Below are positions 1 to 5,813 of a DNA stretch of 6,419 nt, one piece after another; within the stretch, counting starts at the first letter, position 1; each line of letters starts with the position of its first letter. The stretch covers positions 7,460 to 13,878 of the forward strand of contig VAZZ01000129.1 of assembly GCA_005884715.1 (NCBI GenBank), in the 5' to 3' direction. Made by a program: the position numbers and the translations under genes. The DNA comes from Alphaproteobacteria bacterium. Lineage in GTDB: Bacteria > Pseudomonadota > Alphaproteobacteria > Rhizobiales > Aestuariivirgaceae. Below the pieces are notes generated by a model. The model did no database searches, had not been told where the DNA came from, and worked only from the letters and a program-made list of their open reading frames with translations.

Positions 1-105
1 TGCTATTGGCTCGACGGACCGCTTGGCTTCGTCATCGCCGGTGAGGAAAGCCGCGACGACATGATGGCGCTGGCTCATATAGTCTACAAGTCTTTCGAGA
101 GCTGA
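1..105 (+). CDS. C-terminal end of a probable anti-sigma factor (5' truncated by window)
   Basis: Only the last 34 codons before the TGA at 103-105 are present, reading from the first base of the window. The tail begins CYWLDGPLGFVIAGEES and ends AHIVYKSFES. A short 'YW-DG-LGF-I-GE' strand followed by a helix with small hydrophobic residues and an '-VY--' ending resembles the periplasmic C-terminus of transmembrane anti-sigma factors (RsiW/ChrR-like, zf-HC2 at the N-terminus). In that family the protein holds an ECF sigma factor inactive at the membrane. The zinc-finger and membrane segment that would prove this lie upstream of the window. The gene is separated from ileS by 186 bases and need not be functionally linked to it. 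The frame is secure because it is open from the edge and protein-like; the family assignment is by resemblance only. Confidence 0.5.
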   Translation, partial: CYWLDGPLGFVIAGEESRDDMMALAHIVYKSFES

Positions 106-161
106 ATTTCGGCACACAAAACGCCGGCAAAGCCAGATTTCGAGCGCAGGCACGCCGCAGT

Positions 162-242
162 CCCTCACCCTCCCATTGCTGCGCAATGGGGCCCTTCCTC
201 TTCCCGCTGAAGCGAGGCGAGGGTAAGCCCTTTTCCCCTCGC
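162..242. repeat. GC-rich palindromic intergenic element
   Basis: This non-coding stretch between the first gene and ileS contains two clear inverted repeats. CCCATTGC (172-179) and GCAATGGG (183-190) form a perfect 8-bp stem with a 3-base loop. GCGAGGG (217-223) and CCCTCGC (236-242) form a 7-bp stem with a 12-base loop. The outer CCCTCACCCTC (162-172) also partly complements GAGGCGAGGG (214-223). The CCTCACCCTCCC-hairpin-GGGCCCTTCCTC layout resembles short dispersed palindromic repeats common between genes in Rhizobiales genomes; that identification is from memory. The first hairpin could also end transcription of the upstream gene, but no T-run follows it. The remaining bases of the gap (106-161 and 243-291) show nothing I can name. 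Confidence 0.5.
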
Positions 243-291
243 TCTTTCGCTGTTACAAGCGCGCCCGAACATTCAATATTGACTGGCCGAA

Positions 292-3225
292 ATGAACGAC
301 AAGCCCGAAAATCCGGTGCGCGACTATCGCGAAACTCTGTTCCTGCCCAAGACCGACTTCCCGATGAAGGCGGGCCTGCCGCAGAAGGAGCCGGACATCC
401 TCAAGCGCTGGCAGGCGATGGATCTCTTTGCCCGTCTGAGGGAGGATGCGAAAGGCCGTGACCTCTTCGTCCTCCATGACGGTCCGCCCTATGCCAATGG
501 CAATATCCATATCGGCACGGCACTCAACAAGATCCTGAAGGACCTGGTGGTGCGCTCGCAGCAGATGTCGGGCAGGGACGCCAATTACGTTCCGGGCTGG
601 GATTGCCACGGATTGCCGATCGAATGGAAGATCGAGGAGCAGTATCGCGCCAAGGGCAAGAACAAGGATGCGGTGCCGATCAACGAATTCCGCCAGGAGT
701 GTCGCACCTTCGCCGAGCACTGGAAGGCGGTGCAGTCGGAGGAATTCCAGCGCCTCGGCGTCATCGGCAACTGGAAGGATCCTTACACGACCATGAGCTT
801 CGCTGCGGAAGCGCAGATCGCCCGCGAGCTCATGAAATTCTCACGAAGCGGACAATTATACCGGGGCTCGAAGCCGGTGATGTGGTCGGTGGTCGAAAAG
901 ACGGCCCTCGCCGATGCCGAGGTCGAATATCAGGATTACACCAGCGACACGATCTATGTGAAATTCCCGGTCACCTTCATGGCGGACGGCACGGCGGCGA
1001 AAGCCGATCTCGCCAAAGCGAGCATCGTCATCTGGACGACCACGCCCTGGACCATCCCCGGCAACCGCGCCATCAGCTATTCGCCCAAGATCGCCTATGG
1101 CCTCTATGAGATCACCAAGGCACCCGCCGATAACTGGGCGAAGACCGGGGAGCGGCTGATACTTGCCGACAAGCTGGCGGCCGAGACCTTCAAGGCTTGC
1201 CGCGTCGAGGAGTTCCAGCGGCTTGGCGATGTGGACATGGCGAAGATCGCCACCTGCGCCCATCCGCTTGCCGGCCTTGGCTATGAATTCCGCGTGCCGT
1301 TGCTCGCCGGCGATCATGTCAGCGATGATGCGGGCACGGGCTTCGTGCATACCGCTCCGAGCCACGGCGCCGATGACTTCGATGTCTGGGAAGCCAGTCT
1401 CGGCAAGCTCAAGGTCATGGGCATCAAGACCGAGATCCCGTTCACCGTCGATGCCGACGGCACCTTCACGAAGGAAGCGCCGGGCTTTGAAGGCAAGCGG
1501 GTCTTGACCGACAAGGGCGAGAAGGGCGATGCCAATGAGGCCGTCATCCAGGCACTTCTCGCGTCGGGTATGCTGATCGCGCGCGGCCGCCTCAAGCATC
1601 AATATCCGCATAGCTGGCGCTCCAAGAAGCCGATCATCTTCCGCAACACGCCGCAATGGTTCATCTCCATGGGTGATGGCGTGAAGAACGGCCTCAGGGC
1701 CAAGGCGCTGAAGGCGATCGATGAGACGCAATTCGTGCCGCCCGCCGGCCAGAACCGCTTGCGCGGCATGATCGGGTCGCGCCCCGACTGGGTGATCTCG
1801 CGCCAGCGCGCCTGGGGTGTGCCGATCTGCGTCTTCGTCAACAAGGAGACCGGCCGCGTCCTCAACGATCCTGAGGTGAATGAGCGCATCGCCGATGCCT
1901 TCGAAAGGGAAGGGGCGGATGCCTGGTTCGCCGATGGCGCGCATGAGCGGTTCCTGAAGGACCGCGTCACCGACACCGATGAATGGGAGAAAGTGAACGA
2001 CATCCTCGATGTGTGGTTCGATTCGGGCTCGACCCATGCCTTCGTGCTGGAGCAGCGGCCCGATCTCCATTGGCCGGCCGATGTCTATCTCGAAGGCTCA
2101 GACCAGCATCGCGGCTGGTTCCATTCCTCGCTGCTCGAATCCTGCGGCACCAGGGGCAGGGCCCCCTACAGGGCGGTCATCACCCATGGCTTCACCATGG
2201 CCGAAGACGGCCGCAAGATGTCGAAGTCGCTCGGCAACCAGGTCTTCCCGCAGGACGTGATCAAGCAGTCGGGCGCCGACATATTGAGACTGTGGGTGGC
2301 TTCGACCGACTACGCCGATGATCAGCGCATCGGGCCTGAAATCCTGAAAAGCAATGTCGAGGCCTATCGCAAATTGCGCAACACGCTGCGCTATATACTG
2401 GGTGCGCTCGAAGGCTGGGACGAGGCCGAGCGCCTCGACCGCAAGGACATGCCGGAGCTCGAGCGCTACGTCCTCAACAAGCTCGCCGATATCCATGCCA
2501 GCATCCTTGCCGGCTACCGCGCCTATGACTTCAAGCAGGTCGTAGCCACGCTGCTCAACTTCATGAATGTCGATCTCTCGGCCTTCTATCTCGATATCCG
2601 CAAGGATTCGCTTTACTGCGATGCGCCCTCATCGCTGCGCCGGCGCGCCTGCCGCACCGTGATGGATCAGCTCTTCCATTGCCTCTCGACCTGGCTCTCT
2701 CCCATCCTCTGCTTTACCGCAGAAGAGGTCTGGCTTACGCGTTTTCCAGGGGAAAAGAGCTCCGTCCATCTTATGCAGTTCGCAAACCCGCCAGCCGAAT
2801 GGATCGACGCCGATCTCGCCAATAAATGGGACAAGATACGTGAGGTCCGCCGCGTGATCACGGGCGCGCTCGAGATCGAGCGTCAGGTTAAGAAGACCAT
2901 TGGCTCATCGCTCGAAGCGGCACCCGAGATCCATGTCTCCGATGCCGAGGCCCTCTTGGTGCTCAAGGGTCTCGACATCGCCGAGATGGCGATCACGTCC
3001 GATGCGACGCTGGTCGAAGGCGAAGGACCGGCTGATGCCTTCCGTCTCGATGACGTCAAGGGTGTCGCCGTCGTCTTCAAGCCGGCTCAAGGACGCAAAT
3101 GCGCCCGCTCCTGGAAGATCACGCCGCAGGTCGGCAGCGACAAGGAATTCCCCGACATCACGCCGCGCGATGCCGATGCGGTGCGCGAATGGCAGAAGCG
3201 CCACAAGAAAAAGCTCTTCGCGTGA
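292..3225 (+). CDS. ileS: Isoleucine--tRNA ligase (isoleucyl-tRNA synthetase, class I)
   Basis: This cytoplasmic enzyme charges tRNA-Ile with isoleucine using ATP and edits misactivated valine. At 977 residues it is full length for a bacterial IleS. The class I signature HIGT is at 73-76 and KMSKS at 642-646. The inserted CP1 editing domain shows WTTTPWTIPGN (248-258) and GTGFVHTAPSHGADDF (348-363). The catalytic core continues with RPDWVISRQRAWGVP (497-511), DVWFDSGSTH (573-582) and DQHRGWFHSSLL (604-615). The helical anticodon-binding domain follows from about 690, with FYLDIRKDSLYCD at 765-777. The C-terminal zinc region is degenerate: CARS at 937-940 where many homologues have CxxC, and ITPRD (956-960) where the second cysteine pair would lie. 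The ATG at 292 is preferred because the family's N-terminal RDYRETLFLPKTDFPM follows directly; no clear Shine-Dalgarno sequence precedes it. Its stop overlaps the lspA start. Confidence 0.98.
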   Translation: MNDKPENPVRDYRETLFLPKTDFPMKAGLPQKEPDILKRWQAMDLFARLREDAKGRDLFVLHDGPPYANGNIHIGTALNKILKDLVVRSQQMSGRDANYVPGWDCHGLPIEWKIEEQYRAKGKNKDAVPINEFRQECRTFAEHWKAVQSEEFQRLGVIGNWKDPYTTMSFAAEAQIARELMKFSRSGQLYRGSKPVMWSVVEKTALADAEVEYQDYTSDTIYVKFPVTFMADGTAAKADLAKASIVIWTTTPWTIPGNRAISYSPKIAYGLYEITKAPADNWAKTGERLILADKLAAETFKACRVEEFQRLGDVDMAKIATCAHPLAGLGYEFRVPLLAGDHVSDDAGTGFVHTAPSHGADDFDVWEASLGKLKVMGIKTEIPFTVDADGTFTKEAPGFEGKRVLTDKGEKGDANEAVIQALLASGMLIARGRLKHQYPHSWRSKKPIIFRNTPQWFISMGDGVKNGLRAKALKAIDETQFVPPAGQNRLRGMIGSRPDWVISRQRAWGVPICVFVNKETGRVLNDPEVNERIADAFEREGADAWFADGAHERFLKDRVTDTDEWEKVNDILDVWFDSGSTHAFVLEQRPDLHWPADVYLEGSDQHRGWFHSSLLESCGTRGRAPYRAVITHGFTMAEDGRKMSKSLGNQVFPQDVIKQSGADILRLWVASTDYADDQRIGPEILKSNVEAYRKLRNTLRYILGALEGWDEAERLDRKDMPELERYVLNKLADIHASILAGYRAYDFKQVVATLLNFMNVDLSAFYLDIRKDSLYCDAPSSLRRRACRTVMDQLFHCLSTWLSPILCFTAEEVWLTRFPGEKSSVHLMQFANPPAEWIDADLANKWDKIREVRRVITGALEIERQVKKTIGSSLEAAPEIHVSDAEALLVLKGLDIAEMAITSDATLVEGEGPADAFRLDDVKGVAVVFKPAQGRKCARSWKITPQVGSDKEFPDITPRDADAVREWQKRHKKKLFA

Positions 3226-3701
3226 GGCTGTGGGGCGCGCTGTCGGTCCTGGGCCTGGTCCTTGCCGCACTGTCCTTCGGCCTCGACCAGACCTTCAAAT
3301 GGTGGATGTTGCATGTCATCGACATCGAGAGCCGGCAGCCGATAGCGCTCCTGCCGGTATTCGACGTCATCCTCGCCTGGAACCACGGCATTTCCTATGG
3401 CTGGCTGTCAGGCGGGGCATCGCAGGGCTTCCTGATAGCGCTGACCCTCGCCATCAGCGCCGGCCTGTGGATCTGGCTCGCCAAAGTATCACGCCCGCTG
3501 ACCGCCGCGGCGATCGGAATGATCCTTGGAGGGGCGCTCGCCAATGCCTTTGACCGTGCCGTCTATGGCGCGGTGGCCGATTTCTTCTCGTTCCATGTCG
3601 GCAGTTTCGACTGGTATATCTTTAACCTGGCCGATGTAGCCATCGTTGCCGGGGTGGGGCTCTTGGTTTATGAATCCTTACGAGAAGGCAGAACCAGATA
3701 G
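3222..3701 (+). CDS. lspA: Lipoprotein signal peptidase (signal peptidase II)
   Basis: LspA is an inner-membrane aspartic peptidase that removes the signal peptide from diacylglyceryl-modified prolipoproteins. The GTG start at 3222 overlaps the ileS TGA by four bases (GTGA) and gives 159 residues, the usual family length. An in-frame ATG at 3099 would add 41 residues of charged, non-membrane sequence encoded inside ileS and is rejected. Four membrane segments are visible at about 3-21, 67-87, 92-110 and 132-150. Family motifs are LDQ (21-23), WNHGISYGWLS (53-63), NAFDR (108-112) with VADFFSF (118-124), and FNLADVAI (134-141). The catalytic aspartates should be D111 and D138. The overlap implies co-transcription and translational coupling with ileS; ileS-lspA adjacency is also known in Escherichia coli. 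Confidence 0.95.
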   Translation: MRLWGALSVLGLVLAALSFGLDQTFKWWMLHVIDIESRQPIALLPVFDVILAWNHGISYGWLSGGASQGFLIALTLAISAGLWIWLAKVSRPLTAAAIGMILGGALANAFDRAVYGAVADFFSFHVGSFDWYIFNLADVAIVAGVGLLVYESLREGRTR

Positions 3702-3790
3702 GCGGCCATGGAAATGCCCGATTGCGGGGGCAATTTGAGGGCTATCCACCGCATAATCGGGGCGGTCCAGCGAACCTGTAAATTCGTTTG

Positions 3791-3796
3791 AAGGGA
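3791..3796 (+). promoter_or_regulatory. Ribosome binding site for the ATG at 3808
   Basis: AAGGGA lies 11 bases upstream of the ATG at 3808. It is a moderate Shine-Dalgarno match with slightly long spacing. It matters because it supports 3808 as the real start of the BamF-like gene, although the body of that protein is in another frame. Confidence 0.45.
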
Positions 3797-3807
3797 ACTG
3801 CGCTATC

Positions 3808-3876
3808 ATGAAAAAGGCCTTTGGCCTCGCTCTCAGCGGATTTGCTGGGTTCGGGAAAGGACGCCACGCCCGATGA
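3808..3876 (+). pseudogene. Orphaned signal-peptide start of the BamF-like lipoprotein gene
   Basis: The ATG at 3808 opens a 22-codon frame, MKKAFGLALSGFAGFGKGRH, which stops at TGA 3874-3876. Its beginning (Met, two lysines, then a hydrophobic AFGLALSGFAG stretch) is what a lipoprotein signal peptide looks like, and it has a ribosome binding site upstream. The conserved body of the downstream protein is read one base out of register. I infer that this is the true 5' end of that gene, separated from the rest by an indel between about 3820 and 3848. It contains no cysteine, so a lipobox is not intact in this frame. Confidence 0.55.
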
Positions 3877-4258
3877 GTCCCAGGTTCGCATCAATCGCAA
3901 TCTTGCCATGCCGCCCGATCTCAATTTGCGCCCGCCCTCTGGCGAGACGTCCGAGGATGGCCAGCTCAACCAGGTAGCGAGCGCGCAGCCGCCGGCCCAG
4001 CCAGCGGCGGACCAGGCGCAGCCCGCGCCCCGGCCGGTGCAGACGGCGGCGGCAACCCCTCAAGCGCAAGGCCAAGAGCCGCCCAAGCAGGACGTCTATG
4101 AGAAATACGGTATTTCCAAAGTCGGCCCGGACGGCAAGCCGAAGACGGAAAACCAGCTTTATAAGGAACTGCACGCGGCACAGCTTGCCGAAAAGCGCAA
4201 GGCCAATCCGAATTACGGCACCATCTGGAACATGGGCAACGTGTTCAAGGACGAATAG
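3821..4258 (+). CDS. DUF3035 / BamF-like outer-membrane assembly lipoprotein, N-terminus frameshifted
   Basis: Proteins of this alphaproteobacterial family are small outer-membrane lipoproteins; BamF has been described as an accessory subunit of the BAM beta-barrel assembly complex. Read from the in-frame TTG at 3821 the product has 145 residues. LLGSGKDATPDESQV (8-22) and NLAMPPDLNLRPPSG (27-41) match the family's 'PDE--V-----PP---LRPP' head. A disordered Ala/Pro/Gln linker covers about 52-90, and the conserved tail has YGISKVGPDGKPK (95-107) and NPNYGTIWNMGNVF (129-142). The frame has no ATG, no signal peptide and no cysteine before this head, and a TGA at 3809-3811 closes it upstream. A signal-peptide start lies in another frame at ATG 3808. 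The gene is therefore either disrupted in the organism or hit by a sequence error; the TTG start is a formal placeholder. It follows lspA by about 100 bases in the same direction. Confidence 0.7.
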   Translation: MASLSADLLGSGKDATPDESQVRINRNLAMPPDLNLRPPSGETSEDGQLNQVASAQPPAQPAADQAQPAPRPVQTAAATPQAQGQEPPKQDVYEKYGISKVGPDGKPKTENQLYKELHAAQLAEKRKANPNYGTIWNMGNVFKDE

Positions 4259-4264
4259 GCGCCA

Positions 4265-4405
4265 TCGCGCGCAACACACGACGAATAATTAATAGCGCGT
4301 GATCAGAAAATACAGGCACCGGTTTCCCTCGCCATCGTGCGCAAAATCCAAGATTCCTGCTCAATGGTTTGCTAGTGTCCTTTCGAATCCGAAGTTCGCG
4401 CGCAA
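4265..4405 (+). repeat. Three spaced copies of a 10-base motif TCG(C/T)GCGCAA
   Basis: The gap of 184 bases between the BamF-like gene and the first peptidase gene contains TCGCGCGCAA at 4265-4274, TCGTGCGCAA at 4335-4344 and TCGCGCGCAA at 4396-4405. The first two copies extend to GCCATCG(C/T)GCGCAA, matching at 13 of 14 bases. Copy 1 also forms a 9-base-pair stem (one G-U) with GCGCGTGAT at 4295-4303 around an AT-rich 22-base loop. The motif could be a protein-binding site, but GC-rich six-base cores recur easily by chance in such a genome. I found no convincing sigma-70 promoter or T-run terminator in this gap. Confidence 0.3.
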
Positions 4406-4430
4406 GCTGCGACACAACTCATCATGATCC

Positions 4431-4438
4431 AGAGGTGA
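4431..4438 (+). promoter_or_regulatory. Strong ribosome binding site for the M16 peptidase gene
   Basis: AGAGGTGA lies four bases before the ATG at 4443 and closely matches the complement of the 16S rRNA 3' end. It fixes the start of the first M16 gene. Confidence 0.75.
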
Positions 4439-4442
4439 CCTT

Positions 4443-5798
4443 ATGAGCTTCAAGCGCCGCGGGCTTTATGCTGCTTTCGCTGGACTGTGCCTGCTTGCCG
4501 TTTTGGCGGGACCGCTTCCCGCCGCCCAGCCGCTGGCCGAGACCTTCACTCTCGCTAATGGCCTGCAGGTCGTGGTCATTCCCGATCATCGGGCGCCCGT
4601 CGTCACCCACATGGTCTGGTATCGGGTGGGCTCGGCCGATGAGCCGCAAGGCAAGTCCGGCATCGCCCATTTCCTCGAACATCTGATGTTCAAGGGCACC
4701 AACAAATATCCCCCTGGCGCCTTCAGCCGCATCATCCGCCAGAATGGCGGCGAGGAAAATGCCTTCACCACCAAGGACTACACCGCCTTTTTCCAGCGCA
4801 TCGCCAAGGACCGCCTGGGGCTGGTCATGGACCTCGAAGCCGACCGCATGCAGAATCTGGTGCTCAAGGATGAGAATGTGCTGCCCGAGCTCAAGGTGGT
4901 GGAAGAAGAACGGCGCGAACGCACCGACAATGATCCCGCAAGCCTTCTTGGCGAACAGATCGACGCCATGCTCTATCTTGCCCATCCCTATCATAAGCCG
5001 GTGATCGGCTGGATGGCGGAAATCAACAAGCTCACCCGCCAGGACGCCATCGCTTTCTATAAGGCGCATTACACGCCGGCCAATGCGGTCCTGATCGTCG
5101 CCGGCGATGTCACGCTCGATGAGGTAAAGAAGCTTGCCGAAGAACACTATGGCAAGCTCACCAACACATTCGACGTGGCGACGCGCACTCGCACCGAAGA
5201 GCCCGAACCTTTGGCGCCGCGTCGCGTCACGCTGACCGATGCCCGCGCCGCTTCGCCGGTCATCCAGCGCACCTATCTGACCGTCTCCTACGCGACGGCG
5301 CAAAAGGGCGAAGCCGAGGCGCTCGATGTGCTGGCCGAGCTCCTGGGCGGCGGTGCGACGAGCCGCCTCTACAGGAAGCTGGTGGTCGAGAAGCGCCTCG
5401 CCTCTTCTGCCGGCGCCTGGTATTCGGGCGACGGGCTCGATTCGGGGACTTTCGGCGTCTATGCTGCGCTGGAGGAGATTAAGGCGAACGGCATCACCGC
5501 AGACGAACTCGCCCGCACCAAGGTGACACTCATCGCCGAGACGGTCTATGCCCGCGACAACCAGGGCAATCTCGCCCGCAACTTCGGCTCGTCACTCGCC
5601 ACCGGCACCACCGTCAAGGACGTGCTCGAATGGCCGGACCGGGTCGAAGCCGTAAAGCTCGAAGATGTGAAGGCCGCCGCCGCCAAGACCCTCGATATCA
5701 GGCGTTCGGTGACCGGCATCCTGCTCCCGGCCCCGGGGGTACCAGCGGGGGGCGGCGAACCCGTCGTGCCCACTCCGTCAAATTCCCCCCAACAATAA
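4443..5798 (+). CDS. Secreted M16 family zinc metallopeptidase (insulinase/processing-peptidase type), catalytic member
   Basis: This is an exported zinc peptidase of family M16, probably periplasmic. Its substrates cannot be read from the sequence. The 451-residue product starts with a signal peptide (KRR at 4-6, hydrophobic core 8-25, likely cleavage near PAA at 26-28). The inverted zinc motif HFLEH is at 76-80, so H76 and H80 bind zinc and E79 is the catalytic base. E156 in VVEEERRER lies 76 residues after H80, the usual spacing for the third zinc ligand. The second M16 domain carries GGGATSRLYRKLVVEKRLA from 302. The length fits the half-size M16B subunits rather than full-length pitrilysin. 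The C-terminus (about 432-451) is a Gly/Pro/Ser-rich tail. A strong ribosome binding site supports the ATG. A second M16 gene follows after 15 bases, which implies an operon and a heteromeric complex. Confidence 0.93.
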   Translation: MSFKRRGLYAAFAGLCLLAVLAGPLPAAQPLAETFTLANGLQVVVIPDHRAPVVTHMVWYRVGSADEPQGKSGIAHFLEHLMFKGTNKYPPGAFSRIIRQNGGEENAFTTKDYTAFFQRIAKDRLGLVMDLEADRMQNLVLKDENVLPELKVVEEERRERTDNDPASLLGEQIDAMLYLAHPYHKPVIGWMAEINKLTRQDAIAFYKAHYTPANAVLIVAGDVTLDEVKKLAEEHYGKLTNTFDVATRTRTEEPEPLAPRRVTLTDARAASPVIQRTYLTVSYATAQKGEAEALDVLAELLGGGATSRLYRKLVVEKRLASSAGAWYSGDGLDSGTFGVYAALEEIKANGITADELARTKVTLIAETVYARDNQGNLARNFGSSLATGTTVKDVLEWPDRVEAVKLEDVKAAAAKTLDIRRSVTGILLPAPGVPAGGGEPVVPTPSNSPQQ

Positions 5799-5813
5799 CG
5801 CATGAGGCCCTTA

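Noticed and set aside
856..2070. Long antisense open frame (404 codons) opposite ileS
   Set aside because: It lies entirely within a highly conserved synthetase gene. Its translation is rich in Arg, Gly and Ala with no domain pattern, as expected from the reverse strand of GC-rich coding DNA.
3099..3221. Upstream ATG start for lspA
   Set aside because: It would add 41 charged residues encoded by the ileS C-terminus in another frame. The GTG at 3222 gives the family's normal length and a GTGA overlap.
3716..3736. Possible terminator hairpin after lspA
   Set aside because: The stem is only four strong pairs (CCCG/CGGG) with bulges outside it and just three T residues after it, too weak to call.
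4348..4376. Possible promoter with GCTAGT as -10 box upstream of the M16 gene
   Set aside because: No sequence resembling TTGACA lies 16-18 bases upstream of it.
4422..5303. Antisense open frame (293 codons) opposite the first M16 gene
   Set aside because: The + strand carries an unmistakable M16 peptidase with signal peptide and zinc motif; the antisense product has no recognisable features.
5730..5798. Possible frameshift in the G-rich C-terminal end of the first M16 gene
   Set aside because: Runs of G and C here could hide an error, but the Gly/Pro-rich tail ends at a stop just before the next gene and such tails are common in these proteins.
5802..5813. ATG at 5802 as start of the second M16 gene
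   Set aside because: No ribosome binding site precedes it, whereas GAGG at 5804-5807 is spaced correctly for the ATG at 5814. The difference is only four residues and 5802 cannot be fully excluded.
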